Assembly (NCBI RefSeq): GCF_025567345.1
Contig: NZ_JAOQJS010000003.1
Span: forward strand, 62,001-126,000
Length of the DNA: 64,000 bases
DNA from: Coprococcus ammoniilyticus
GTDB lineage: Bacteria; Bacillota; Clostridia; Lachnospirales; Lachnospiraceae
Reading direction: 5' to 3'
The notes beneath the pieces were generated by a model. The model had not been told where the DNA came from. It saw only the letters and a list, made by a program, of their open reading frames with translations, and searched no databases. The position numbers and the translations under genes were made by a program. Position 1 is the first letter of the stretch; each line of letters opens with the position of its first letter. Shown here piece after piece: positions 52,636-63,210 of this stretch.

Positions 52636-54645
52636 TTACTGACGATCATATGCCTTTACTGTCAGACTCTTGCCGTTCACAGTAAATCTGGCATAACTTT
52701 TACCATCTTCCGTCTTAATATAATAAGTACCATTTGGAAGATAGAGCGTATCTCCTGATTCATATCCATACGCATTTGCACCATTCACATCTACCCAATA
52801 TCCAAATGATGTGGCTGTACTCTTTTCCGGATCCGGAACGATCGTTACCGGATAGACCGGAAGTGTCACATCAAAAGTCATCGGCTCATCACTGGAATTC
52901 ACCGGACATTTCTGATTGTAAAATGTATACTTTGCTGTATGACTTGCATTATAAAAGGTAATATTATAATTTCCCGGAATAATGGTATAAGACATTGTAC
53001 CATCTTTTATTGAACCACTGGTAGAACTCAATTCCTGTGATGGATCATCCGAATATCCATGAAAGGAATAATTTCCTCTTCGGATCGGATCACCATTTGC
53101 ATCCCGGACAATCGCACTGATATGTGCTCCATCAATAATTGTATATGTAATTGTCGCAACCGTATATAGGGCCGGGTTATTCTTATCTGTTGCCTTAACC
53201 TGAATCTGATATTCGCCGGCATCTACATTTTCAAATGATACACTCATATATCCTGATGTACTGATTGTCGTCTGGAAAAGTTCATAATCCCCACCGGCTA
53301 ATTCATATGTATACTGCCCACTTCCACCGTATACAGAATATGGCTTATGATAGACGCCATTCTCCCGTGAAAAATACTGACATGTCGTACTACGTGAATA
53401 CAACTGGTTTTCATCATAAATTATCCAGATAATGGTCGTCTGATATTTATTTCCCAGTTCATCCTCGCAGGTCAACAAGCTCTGAGTCTCACCTGCTTCT
53501 GTCGGTGATCCTGTAAACACAATACTTTCATCAATTATATCATTCAATATATAATAATCCATTCCTACAGGCAGCTTATCAATTGAATACGTCCTGTAAC
53601 CGGTTCCATAAGTAAGATCATCATTGTAGCTTTCCAATGCTCCATTTACTTTGATCGCATAGTATCTGGTTTTCTGAATATTAACTGTCTTATCCCGATA
53701 TATACACTCCTTATACACACCACTGGTTTTGACTGCTACCTTGATATATGTATTTTTCTGGAACTCATCTTCATCGTTGATATGCAGTATATATGTGATA
53801 TGATCACTAGTTTCTGCCTGAACTGCTTGATACGGTTTCTTATAGGTACCATATGAATACTGCTTTGCAAAGATTTCAAAGTCTGCCTTTGTAAGTACAA
53901 CCGCCTTGGAAAATGTAATTTCTATGCTCTCCACTCCAAGAACCTTCATACTTTTGATCGCATAGTCCGGAGCAGCCGGAGTTGGATCAGCCGGCTTTGC
54001 TGCAGATGCTTTCTTTACTGTTATCTTGCAGGTGGCTTTCTTACCGGAGCCGTCCTTTGCTGTTGCTGTAATCGTAGCTGTTCCTGCTTTCTTTGCCTTT
54101 ACAACACCTTTGCTGGTTACAGTTGCAACCTTCTTATTGGATGACTTCCATACGACTGCCTTGCTGCTGGCTTTCTTCGGTGTAACCGTTGCCTTTAAGG
54201 TCTGCTTTTTGCCAATTGTCATCGTGGACTTGGTCTTGTTCAGCTTTACCTTGGTAACCGGTGTACCGACTGTCACTGTGATCGTGCATTTTTTCTTTTT
54301 ATTTGCCTTTGAAATCACATAGATCTTAGCGGTTCCTTTTTTCTTCGCTGTGATTTTACCCTTTGCATTTACCATTGCAATCTTTTTATTGCTTGTCTTA
54401 TAGGTAACCTTCTTTGAAGCTTTTCCTGTTACGGTTACCTTTGATTTCAAGGTAAATGTTTTCCCTTTTTTGAGTGTCAGTTGTTTTGCCGGCAGGTTGG
54501 TAACCGCTACAGATTTTACTTTACCGGTTGCCGCACTTACTTCCGCCTCCGGAACTGTAAGTATGGACACTGCTACTGCTACTGCAATTACAACTGCCAG
54601 AATTCGTTTTAACACTGACGTCTTTGCGTGTTTTTTCATAAACAT
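52636..54645 (-). CDS. Secreted Ig-like (Big_2) surface protein, type B (array gene 5)
   Basis: 669 aa. The signal peptide (KRILAVVIAVAVAVSILTVPEAEVSAA) and the two Big_2 domains are nearly identical to those of the other array genes. From about residue 215 the protein is of the second type: the LTKADFEIFAKQYSYGTYKK segment, a DELGNKYQTTIIWIIYDENQL beta element, the DANGDPIRRGNYSF domain with a YDP-like Ig fold, and a C-terminal domain ending in LTVKAYDRQ. The type B ending replaces the TAHVVAK ending of type A. The identical N-terminal halves indicate recent duplication or gene conversion. Confidence 0.85.
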   Translation of the reverse strand: MFMKKHAKTSVLKRILAVVIAVAVAVSILTVPEAEVSAATGKVKSVAVTNLPAKQLTLKKGKTFTLKSKVTVTGKASKKVTYKTSNKKIAMVNAKGKITAKKKGTAKIYVISKANKKKKCTITVTVGTPVTKVKLNKTKSTMTIGKKQTLKATVTPKKASSKAVVWKSSNKKVATVTSKGVVKAKKAGTATITATAKDGSGKKATCKITVKKASAAKPADPTPAAPDYAIKSMKVLGVESIEITFSKAVVLTKADFEIFAKQYSYGTYKKPYQAVQAETSDHITYILHINDEDEFQKNTYIKVAVKTSGVYKECIYRDKTVNIQKTRYYAIKVNGALESYNDDLTYGTGYRTYSIDKLPVGMDYYILNDIIDESIVFTGSPTEAGETQSLLTCEDELGNKYQTTIIWIIYDENQLYSRSTTCQYFSRENGVYHKPYSVYGGSGQYTYELAGGDYELFQTTISTSGYMSVSFENVDAGEYQIQVKATDKNNPALYTVATITYTIIDGAHISAIVRDANGDPIRRGNYSFHGYSDDPSQELSSTSGSIKDGTMSYTIIPGNYNITFYNASHTAKYTFYNQKCPVNSSDEPMTFDVTLPVYPVTIVPDPEKSTATSFGYWVDVNGANAYGYESGDTLYLPNGTYYIKTEDGKSYARFTVNGKSLTVKAYDRQ

Positions 54646-54698
54646 AGCCTCCCTTTACTACCTTCTTCTCCCGATTTTATTTGCTCGGAATATTATAT

Positions 54699-54738
54699 TA
54701 CCCGCAGGTTATCATAATTTCAGGTATACCTGCGGGTA
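54699..54738. other. Strong hairpin between array genes 4 and 5
   Basis: TACCCGCAGGT pairs perfectly with ACCTGCGGGTA (11 bp). A T-run follows on the plus strand only, so on the transcribed minus strand it is not an ordinary terminator. It may stabilise or process the array mRNA, or partially stop transcription. Confidence 0.5.
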
Positions 54739-54746
54739 GTATTTTT

Positions 54747-56825
54747 TTATTTTGCCACCACGTGCGCGGTCACTGTTGCAGACCGTGTAGTATTCGTAAC
54801 TGATATCTTGAGAGTTGCCTGATAGGTTACCCCAGCTTTCTCTGCAGTACTGGTTAATGTATAATTACCAACCGGCAGATACAGATACTCACCTTTTCCT
54901 CTCAAAGTACCATCTGCTTCTTCCCATTCTCCAAAAGATGAAACACCTAATGCTGTATTATCCGATGCAACCGTGATCTGATATAACGGAAGCACGATCT
55001 GGTAATTATTGCTTGTTGATGCACTTACCGTATAATTTTCAAGATATTTTTCTACCCCTCCGGTTTTATTTACCACTCTTATGTCGTAATTGCCTTCCGG
55101 GACATCAAAATATACCGTTCCGGTACTACTATTGTACTTTCCAATCTCTTTTCTCAGATCGATGGAATATGCCCGATCTGTCCACCTGGACTTGATATAA
55201 CACAAAAAGGTGTCTGAAACTGTATTCTTGATCTTATGACCATCCAGATCCACAAATGTTCCATTCACACGGATTCCCTTTGCTATAACAAACGTTACTG
55301 TACAGTATGTAAAAATAGAGGAATCTTTCTTGTCTGTGATCTTTACTTTCATGGTATAAGTTCCCGCCTGGCTGGTATCTATCGTACCATAAGCATAAAA
55401 TCCATCCGGTGTCAGTTCCATGCAGTCTGCCTTCGAAACAACTTCATATGTGTAAGTACTGCTTCCGCCTCGTGGCAGAATCTGCACATCATCTTTGGAT
55501 GTATACGCACCATCCGGTTTACCGGCGGCTGCATCCGGATTCTTTAAATTCCCATATTGTATAATATCTTCTGCAACGATCGTCTGATCATCCCATACCT
55601 TCCAGGTGATTGTATGATGTATCTTATTTCCAAGTTCATCTACTACATCGATCTTTGTTGTATAGATCCCGCTCGCAGTAAGTGCGCCTGTAAATTCAAG
55701 ATAATTTGAATTACTGCCTGTCTGTACCTCTTTATAAGAAACGCCCGGCGGCAATTCTCCAACTGTAATAACAGCAAGTCCTGATATATCCGGTTTATAA
55801 TAGGTTACATCCTTCTTTGTGTTAAATCCGTCACCCTTTGCAAATATCTTTACTTCGCTGGTCGTTATTGTACTGGCAGCTTTTCGATATACCGCTTCTT
55901 TACTGGTCTTCAATTTTGGAACAGATACCTGAACCATATTACTGTTAAAGAGCACATCCTGTCTGTTCAAATGAATCCGATATGTGATCTGATCTGTTGT
56001 TGTCACACTGTCAAGTACACATTTTCTTACATATTTACCATATCCATTCACTTTACTGGAAACTGTAAAATCCGATGCTTTTAATGCCTGTTTGGCACTA
56101 AGTACCACCTGAATATCTGCATTTCCAAGGATCGTCAGACTCTTGATCACAGTCGGTGCTGTTGGTTCCGGATCTGCAGGTTTTACTGTCGTTTTCTTCT
56201 TTACTGTGATCTTGCAGGCTGCTTTCTTACCGGAGCCATCCTTTGCTATCGCAGTGATCGTAACCGTTCCGGCTTTCTTTGCTTTTACAACACCTTTACT
56301 TGTAACCGTTGCAACCTTCTTATTGGATGACTTCCATACGACTGCCCTGCTGCTTGCTTTCTTCGGTGTGACCGTTGCCTTTAAGGTCTGCTTTTTTCCG
56401 ACTGTCATTGTTGATTTCGTCTTGTTCAGCTTCACCTTGGTAACCGGTGTTCCGACCGTTACCGTGATCGTGCATTTTTTCTTCTTATCTGCCTTTGAGA
56501 TCACATAGATCTTTGCTGTTCCTTTTTTCTTTGCTGTGATCTTACCTTTTGCATTCACTGCCACAACCTTTTTGTTGCTTGTCTTATAAGTAACCTTCTT
56601 TGAAATTTTTCCGGTTACTGTTACCTTGGGCTTTAAAGTAAATGTTTTTCCTTTTTTCAGTGTCAGCTGCTTTGCCGGAAGATTGGATACCGCTACCTTT
56701 GTTACCTTACCCCCTGCCGCATAACTTTCTGTCTGTGGAATGGTAAGAATGGATACTGCCACCGCTGCTGCGATCACCCATGCAAGTATTCTTCTTACCC
56801 GTGAATTTCTTCGTCTTTCCTTCAT
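54747..56825 (-). CDS. Secreted Ig-like (Big_2) surface protein, type A (array gene 4)
   Basis: 692 aa. The signal peptide is KERRRNSRVRRILAWVIAAAVAVSILTIPQTESYAAG, followed by two Big_2 domains (identical at most positions to gene 6 and gene 2) and a type A region: LTILGNADIQVVLSAKQALKASDFTVSSKVNGYG, the DELGNKIHHTITWKVWDDQ element, DLDGHKIKNTVSDTFLC, and the ending NYTLTSTAEKAGVTYQATLKISVTNTTRSATVTAHVVAK. This closely matches gene 2 (59012-61087). The gene is 53 bp from gene 3 upstream. Confidence 0.86.
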   Translation of the reverse strand: MKERRRNSRVRRILAWVIAAAVAVSILTIPQTESYAAGGKVTKVAVSNLPAKQLTLKKGKTFTLKPKVTVTGKISKKVTYKTSNKKVVAVNAKGKITAKKKGTAKIYVISKADKKKKCTITVTVGTPVTKVKLNKTKSTMTVGKKQTLKATVTPKKASSRAVVWKSSNKKVATVTSKGVVKAKKAGTVTITAIAKDGSGKKAACKITVKKKTTVKPADPEPTAPTVIKSLTILGNADIQVVLSAKQALKASDFTVSSKVNGYGKYVRKCVLDSVTTTDQITYRIHLNRQDVLFNSNMVQVSVPKLKTSKEAVYRKAASTITTSEVKIFAKGDGFNTKKDVTYYKPDISGLAVITVGELPPGVSYKEVQTGSNSNYLEFTGALTASGIYTTKIDVVDELGNKIHHTITWKVWDDQTIVAEDIIQYGNLKNPDAAAGKPDGAYTSKDDVQILPRGGSSTYTYEVVSKADCMELTPDGFYAYGTIDTSQAGTYTMKVKITDKKDSSIFTYCTVTFVIAKGIRVNGTFVDLDGHKIKNTVSDTFLCYIKSRWTDRAYSIDLRKEIGKYNSSTGTVYFDVPEGNYDIRVVNKTGGVEKYLENYTVSASTSNNYQIVLPLYQITVASDNTALGVSSFGEWEEADGTLRGKGEYLYLPVGNYTLTSTAEKAGVTYQATLKISVTNTTRSATVTAHVVAK

Positions 56826-56878
56826 TTATACTCTCCTTCCATATTTCTTCAGACTCATGTAACATCCATCCCCATATC

Positions 56879-58991
56879 TTATTCTTTTACATAAGCATAT
56901 GCTGTTTTATTGCTGCCATTCACGGTTATATCCACATAAAAGACATATTTTGTGCCATTCACCGTACCGGTACAGCTTAGATGATAAGTTCCGTTTGGAA
57001 GGTATTGTGTTGTTCCTTCATTGTAATATTTCGATCCGGCTACATCGTGCCAGGTAGCGAATTTCGTAAATCCCTGTACTTCTTCCGGCGCATTTGGGTC
57101 CATCTCAATCTTGATCTTATAAACCGGAAGTGTAACATCAAACATCATCTTCAGATCCGTATCCGTCGATGTCTGCCCTTCCTTTCTTGGTAATGCTGTC
57201 AGATTATAAATACTCTTGCTTACAGACCCGCTTCGATCAGATATCGTGATATCATATATGCCGCTTTCCAGACCTTCATTGTAAAACGTACCATCATATT
57301 TTTTGGTACTGAGATTATAGGTGCTATACCTTACTCCGCTTATCGTATTTGAATATTCCGCATATTTATTCTTATTAATTATTGAATAACGGTACTGCTC
57401 TATCGGATCTCCGTTCGCATCTCTTACAATTCCCTTGATATAATAGGAATCTACAATTGTAAAAGTAAGTGTTCCCGTTCCTGTCTTTGTACCATCCTTC
57501 TGATCTATGACACGGATACGGATCTTATATACCCCTGATGCAATCCCTTTTGCATTGATATTGATCTTATCTCCATCATCTATAATCTTACAGTTATCCA
57601 GGATCGCACTGTCACTTTCTGCTCTTATGATCTCATATGTATAAGAACCGCTTCCTCCATATGCATACACCGGTGTAAATAAACTACTCCAATCAGTATT
57701 TAATGCCCCTTCTTCTTTATCACATACGATCAGATTGTCCGCGTCATATATGATCCAACGGATTGTCAAACGATATTTACTGCCAATCTCATCTTCGTAA
57801 ACCAGAACGCTGTCATACACCCCGGCCTTTCTCGGTGATCCTGAAAATTCCATCACCCGTTTCGTTGCCTCTGTTGTGACCTCATATTGAATACCGGCAG
57901 GAAGCCCGCTGATCGAATAATTCGCATAACCTGTTCCCAGTCTCTGTCTTATATCTTTTACTGTAGCTCCTACTTTATATGATAATGTAACAGAATTTTC
58001 GACATTGTATGTATCTTCCATATACACACACTCTTTTGACAACTTTAACTTTGGTACCTCTACCTTGATATAAAGCCCTTTGCCAAATACCATATCTCCC
58101 GTGATATAGACCTTGTAAGTAATGGAATCCTTTGTCGTTACCTGACTCACTGTATATTTCTTCAGATAGTCTGCACTTTCATATCGTTTTACCCATAATG
58201 CAAAATCGGCTGCTGTCAGTGCTGTTGCCTTTGTAAAGGTAACCTCCATCATATCACCCTGTACGATCTTCACACTCTTGATACCAAGCGGCGTTACTGG
58301 AACTGGATTGTCCGGTTTCGCTGCAGACGCTTTCTTTACTGTTACCTTGCAGGATGCCTTCTTACCNNNNNNNNNNNNNNNNNNNNNNNNNNNNNNNNNN
58401 NNNNNNNNNNNNNNNNNNNNNNNNNNNNNNNNNNNNNNNNNNNNNNNNNNNNNNNNNNNNNNNNNNNNNNNNNNNNNNNNNNNNNNNNNNNNNNNNNNNN
58501 NNNNNNNNNNNNNNNNNNNNNNNNNNNNNNNNNNNNNNNNNNNNNNNNNNNNNNNNNNNNNNNNNNNNNNNNNNNNNNNNNNNNNNNNNNNNNNNNNNNN
58601 NNNNNNNNNNNNNNNNNNNNNNNNNNNNNNNNNNNNNNNNNNNNNNNNNNNNNNNNNNNNNNNNNNNNNNNNNNNNNNNNNNGGTTCCTTTTTTCTTCGC
58701 TGTGATCTTACCTTTTGCATTTACCGTCGCAATCTTTTTATTGCTTGTCTTATATGTAACCTTCTTTGAAGCCTTTCCGGTTACTGTTACCTTTGATTTT
58801 AAGGTAAATGTCTTTCCTTTTTTCAGTGTCAGTTGTTTTGCCGGCAGGTTTGTAACCGCTACAGATTTTACTTTACCGGTTGCCGCACTTACTTCCACAT
58901 CCGGAACCGTAAGTATGGAAACCGCTACTGCTGCTGCGATCACAATTGCCAGGATACGTTTTAGCATTGACATTTTCGTATGTTTTTTCAT
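56879..58991 (-). CDS. Secreted Ig-like (Big_2) surface protein, type B (array gene 3), interrupted by an assembly gap
   Basis: The N-terminal part (103 codons up to AKKKGT of the first Big_2 domain) and the C-terminal part (496 codons from GKKASCKVTVKK) lie on either side of 316 N (58367-58682). Alignment to the type B neighbour predicts 95 missing codons (285 bp), so the gap size is wrong by about 31 bp and puts the two halves in different frames. The likely protein is about 693 aa. The type B C-terminal part has YGGSGSYTYEI, DANGDPIEQYRYSI and the ending NGSNKTAYAYVKE. I see no evidence that the gene itself is broken. Confidence 0.8.
58367..58682. other. Assembly gap (316 N)
   Basis: A run of 316 N inside the first and second Big_2 domains of array gene 3. 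This is the part of the gene with the highest identity among all six paralogs, so a repeat-collapse failure of the assembly is the likely cause. Confidence 0.95.
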
Positions 58992-59011
58992 AAAATAGTC
59001 TCCCCTTTTAT

Positions 59012-61087
59012 TTATTGAGCCACTACATGGGCGGTTACCATATTGGCCCGTGTAGTATTTGTAACTGATATCTTAAGAGTTGCCTGATAAGTCACACCAT
59101 CTTTCTCCGCGGTACCGGTCAGTGTATAATTACCAACCGCCAGATAGAGGTATCCGCCTTTGCCCTGTACAACTCCATTCTCATCCTGCCACTCTCCCAT
59201 TTCGCTAAGATCTGCAAAATCCGTATTATCCGATACGACAGTCTGCTGATATACAGGAAGAGCAAACGTAACTTCATTCGTAGCTGCAGCACTTACATAG
59301 TAATCACTTGCATAGACTCCTGTTCCGCCTCTTTCATCCTCAATCGAGATATCATAGACTCCTTCCGGTACATAGCTGTATATTGCCATTCCATCTTCAA
59401 TCTCCCCGACCTCTCGTGCATAGCTGATCTCACTGTATGAATTATCCTTCCACTGGGATTTAAGTCTGCACAAATAAGTATCTATACCGGTATATTTGAT
59501 CTTATTTCCATCCAGATCGGTAGCTGTAACACTGAGCAGGACTCCCGGCTTTATAACAAAGGTTACTGTACAGTATGTGAAAACACTGGCATCCCTGCTG
59601 TCAGAGATCTTTATCTTCATGGTATATTCACCAGCCTGATCTGTATCAATCGAACAATACTGTACTCCGGTTGTTGACATCACCAAATCCAGACAATCTG
59701 CTTTTGACACAACTTCATATTTGTAACTGCCATTACCACCAATAGGACTTATCTGTGCTCCATACTTTACTGTATAAGTTCCATTTGGTTTGTTTGGAGC
59801 TGGAAAACTCAGGCATCCATATTTTGTAATATCCTGTGCTATGACTGCCCTTTCATCATATACTTTCCATACCTTGATATAATGAATCTTATTTCCAAAT
59901 TCATCTACGACATCAACCTTTGTCTCCCAGATTCCTGTCTCTTTCAAGGTACCATAAAACTGCAGATAACCGGATTGGTCTGCGTCATCTACCACCTTAT
60001 ACGAAAGACCGGTTGGAAGATTGCTTACTGTATATACAGCATAGCCCTGTACATCCGGATCATAAACTCCTGAAGTATCTAAGGAACTGGTCCCTACCAC
60101 TGTTCCTTTCTTACGTCGTACTTCCGATCTTATTGTTATCTCTGTCGGCTTTGTCCGATATGTCAGTTCTTTTGTACTGTTTAATGTCGGAACAGATACC
60201 TGAACAATATCTCCATTATAAAAAATATCCTGTTTGTCCAGATAAAGCTTATATGTAATGTTATTTGTTGTTTCCAGATGATCAATCACACATTTTCTTA
60301 CAAAGTTCCCGTATCCATATACCTTACTGGATACTGCAAAATCCGATGTCTGTAATATTTTTGCCTTATTTAATGTCACCTGGATCACTGCTTTATTCAC
60401 AATACCCACGTTCCGGATCACAACCGGTACTTCCGGAACAACCGGAGTCACCGCTGCTTTCTTTACAGTGATCTTACAGGCTGCTTTCTTACCGGAACCA
60501 TCCTTTGCTGTCGCTGTGATCGTAGTGGTTCCCGCTTTCTTTGCCTTTACGACACCTTTGCTCGTAACGGTTGCAACCTTGGTATTTGAACTTTTCCAAA
60601 TGATTCCTTTATTGCTTGGTTTCTTTGGTGAAAGGGTTGTCTTTAAGGTCAGTGATTTACCGACATTTAAGTTTGCCTTTGTCTTATTTAACTTCACCTT
60701 TGTAACCGGGGTACCAACTGTCACCTTGATCTTACAGGTCTTTTTCTTATCTGCTTTGGAGTAAACGGTGATCGTAGCGGTTCCCTTCTTCTTTGCCGTG
60801 ATCTTACCCTTTGCATTTACAGTTGCAACTTTCTTGTTACTCGATTTATATGCGACCTTTTTGGAAATCTTTCCTGTCGCTGTTACCTTTGTCTTTAAGG
60901 TAAAGGATTTTCCTTTTTTTAAGGTTAACTGCTTTGCCGGCAGATTCGTAACCGCTATGGTTTTGATCTTACCACCGGCTGCATAGCTCTCTGTCTGTGG
61001 GACAGTAAGAATGGATACTGCAACTGCGATCGCTATCACCCATGCCAGAAATCTTTTCACAGACAAATTATATCGTCTTTCTTTCAT
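59012..61087 (-). CDS. Secreted Ig-like (Big_2) surface protein, type A (array gene 2)
   Basis: 691 aa: signal peptide (KRFLAWVIAIAVAVSILTVPQTESYAAG), two Big_2 domains that deviate more from the others (YKSSNKKVATVNAKGKITAKKKGTATITVYSKADKKKTCKIKVTVG, KANLNVGKSLTLKTTLSPKKPSNKGIIWKSS), then the type A region and ending GKGGYLYLAVGNYTLTGTAEKDGVTYQATLKISVTNTTRANMVTAHVVAQ. Its N-terminal half is the most diverged of the six, so homogenisation has not affected all copies equally. It begins 46 bp after gene 1. Confidence 0.86.
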   Translation of the reverse strand: MKERRYNLSVKRFLAWVIAIAVAVSILTVPQTESYAAGGKIKTIAVTNLPAKQLTLKKGKSFTLKTKVTATGKISKKVAYKSSNKKVATVNAKGKITAKKKGTATITVYSKADKKKTCKIKVTVGTPVTKVKLNKTKANLNVGKSLTLKTTLSPKKPSNKGIIWKSSNTKVATVTSKGVVKAKKAGTTTITATAKDGSGKKAACKITVKKAAVTPVVPEVPVVIRNVGIVNKAVIQVTLNKAKILQTSDFAVSSKVYGYGNFVRKCVIDHLETTNNITYKLYLDKQDIFYNGDIVQVSVPTLNSTKELTYRTKPTEITIRSEVRRKKGTVVGTSSLDTSGVYDPDVQGYAVYTVSNLPTGLSYKVVDDADQSGYLQFYGTLKETGIWETKVDVVDEFGNKIHYIKVWKVYDERAVIAQDITKYGCLSFPAPNKPNGTYTVKYGAQISPIGGNGSYKYEVVSKADCLDLVMSTTGVQYCSIDTDQAGEYTMKIKISDSRDASVFTYCTVTFVIKPGVLLSVTATDLDGNKIKYTGIDTYLCRLKSQWKDNSYSEISYAREVGEIEDGMAIYSYVPEGVYDISIEDERGGTGVYASDYYVSAAATNEVTFALPVYQQTVVSDNTDFADLSEMGEWQDENGVVQGKGGYLYLAVGNYTLTGTAEKDGVTYQATLKISVTNTTRANMVTAHVVAQ

Positions 61088-61133
61088 CTATACTCTCCTT
61101 CTGTAGATTCCCTAATCTATTCTCATACGAACC

Positions 61134-63191
61134 TTATTCTTTGACATATGCATATGCGGTCGTATTACTTCCGTTCACCGTCACATCCAGATAAAAATTA
61201 TAAATTTCACCACTTATACTCTTTCGACAGGTTAAATGATGAGTTCCATTTTCCAGATAAACGGTTTTGGTCGATCCATAATAACTTCCATCCGAAACAT
61301 CCTGCCAATTGCCAAAACCGGTTATATTTTTCACTGCATCCGGTACATCCGGGTCCAGCTCTATAGTAACCTTATATACCGGGAGTGTGACATCAAATGA
61401 CCAGACCGGATGCACATCATCTGTTCCATATGCCGCTTTCTGAGTCTTCAGATTATAAACAGTAGTACCTACTGTTCCACTATAACTGGATACCGTAACA
61501 TCATAAGTACCGGCTTCCAGATCATCCATTAAAATGACTCCATCCTTACTAACACCATTCCATCTGCCGCTTACCTCATCCGTATACTCGGCATATTCAT
61601 TTTGGTTCTTCATAGTGAATTGAAAACTGGTCAGTGGATCGCCATTTGCATCTTTTACTTTTCCCTGTAAATAACCGCCTTCTATAATTTTTAGTGTAAG
61701 AGTTCCTGTGCTTGTCATAGAAGTGTCTGTCTTATCTGTCGCACGGATACGAAGCTTGTAGGTTCCGGTTGACAGTTTTGGGGATGATACCTGTATCCCG
61801 GCTCCACCGTTGATGAGTGAAGAAACTGCTAATGCAGCACTGTCACTTTCTTCTCGTAAAATCTCATATGTATAATCGCTCGTATCAGTACCGTTTCCGC
61901 CATATACCTTAAGCTGTGGAAGCGTAGTTCCCCATGCAGTTGTCAGAACCTTTTCCGCATCCTTTACAAGCAGTTCCGTTCCATCATAAACCAGCCAGAT
62001 GATAGTCATACTGAATTTGTTACCAAGTTCATCTTCATAGACTAATTTACTTGTATATTTCCCTTGCTTTGTCACGTTACCGTTAAATTTAAGTGTACGT
62101 GTGGCAGCAGCTGTCTTGATCTGATATTTAACCCCTGCCGGCAGTCCGCTGACAGAGCAATTGGAGTAGCCCTTTCCAAGTGTCTGACTCTTATCAACAG
62201 AATCTCCAAGTTTGTATACATATGTTTCTGATTTTTCTATCGTATAAGTTTCATCCCGATAGATACATTCTCTTGACAGATTTAATTTTGGAACTACTAC
62301 TTTTATATAGGAGTTTTTCTGTAACACCGAATCTCCTGTAAGCTTAATCTTATAAGTAAGCGAATCCGTTGTTGTTATCTGTCCGATCGTATACTGTTTC
62401 AGATAGTCTGCACTTTCATATTTCTTTGCCCATACCTGAAAGTCCGAAGCCGTGAGTGCTGCCTGCTTTGTTAATGTAATGGTTAACAGATCCGGCTGTG
62501 CTATATTCAGGCTCTTAACGATCAGTGGTTCTTCCGGTGTCGGGATTGGTATGATCGAAGCTGCTTTCTTCACTGTAATCTTACAGGTGGCTTTCTTACC
62601 GGAACCATCCTTTGCTGTTGCTGTGATCGTAACGGTTCCTTCCTTCTTTGCCTTTACGACACCTTTGCTGGTTACAGTTGCAACCTTCTTATTGGATGAC
62701 TTCCATACGACTGCCTTGCTGCTGGCTTTCTTCGGTGTAACCGTTGCCTTTAAGGTCTGCTTTTTGCCAATTGTCATCGTGGACTTGGTCTTGTTCAGCT
62801 TTACCTTGGTAACCGGTGTACCGACTGTCACTGTGACCGTGCATTTTTTCTTCTTATCTGCCTTTGAGATCACATAGATCTTAGCGGTTCCTTTTTTCTT
62901 CGCTGTGATCTTACCTTTTGCATTTACCGTCGCAATCTTTTTATTGCTTGTCTTATATGTAACCTTCTTTGAAGCCTTTCCGGTTACTGTTACCTTTGAT
63001 TTTAAGGTAAATGTCTTTCCTTTTTTTAGTGTCAGTTGTTTTGCCGGCAGGTTTGTGACTGCCACCGTTTTTACCTTGCCACCGGCTGCATACGATTCCT
63101 GTACCGGCACTGTCAGGATCGAGACAGCTACCGCAAATGCCAGAGTCACGACAAAAATCCTTTTTATCATTGTTGTTCTTCCGTTTTTCAT
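61134..63191 (-). CDS. Secreted Ig-like (Big_2) surface protein, type B (array gene 1, first of the operon)
   Basis: 685 aa; starts MKNGRTTMIKRIFVVTLAFAVAVSILTVPVQESYAAG, a Sec signal. The two Big_2 domains follow, then the type B region (LTASDFQVWAKKYESADYLKQYTIGQ; EDELGNKFSMTIIWLVYDG; DANGDPLTSFQFTMKN) and the ending NGSNTTAYAYVKE. AGGGAGG lies about 6 nt before the ATG. It is the promoter-proximal gene, with the inverted-repeat promoter region upstream. Confidence 0.86.
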   Translation of the reverse strand: MKNGRTTMIKRIFVVTLAFAVAVSILTVPVQESYAAGGKVKTVAVTNLPAKQLTLKKGKTFTLKSKVTVTGKASKKVTYKTSNKKIATVNAKGKITAKKKGTAKIYVISKADKKKKCTVTVTVGTPVTKVKLNKTKSTMTIGKKQTLKATVTPKKASSKAVVWKSSNKKVATVTSKGVVKAKKEGTVTITATAKDGSGKKATCKITVKKAASIIPIPTPEEPLIVKSLNIAQPDLLTITLTKQAALTASDFQVWAKKYESADYLKQYTIGQITTTDSLTYKIKLTGDSVLQKNSYIKVVVPKLNLSRECIYRDETYTIEKSETYVYKLGDSVDKSQTLGKGYSNCSVSGLPAGVKYQIKTAAATRTLKFNGNVTKQGKYTSKLVYEDELGNKFSMTIIWLVYDGTELLVKDAEKVLTTAWGTTLPQLKVYGGNGTDTSDYTYEILREESDSAALAVSSLINGGAGIQVSSPKLSTGTYKLRIRATDKTDTSMTSTGTLTLKIIEGGYLQGKVKDANGDPLTSFQFTMKNQNEYAEYTDEVSGRWNGVSKDGVILMDDLEAGTYDVTVSSYSGTVGTTVYNLKTQKAAYGTDDVHPVWSFDVTLPVYKVTIELDPDVPDAVKNITGFGNWQDVSDGSYYGSTKTVYLENGTHHLTCRKSISGEIYNFYLDVTVNGSNTTAYAYVKE

Positions 63192-63210
63192 TCATACCTC
63201 CCTGTAAAAA

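Noticed and set aside
58362..58991. Reading array gene 3 as two separate genes or a frameshifted pseudogene
   Set aside because: The frame change is created by the N gap. Both flanks are complete codons that match the paralogs.
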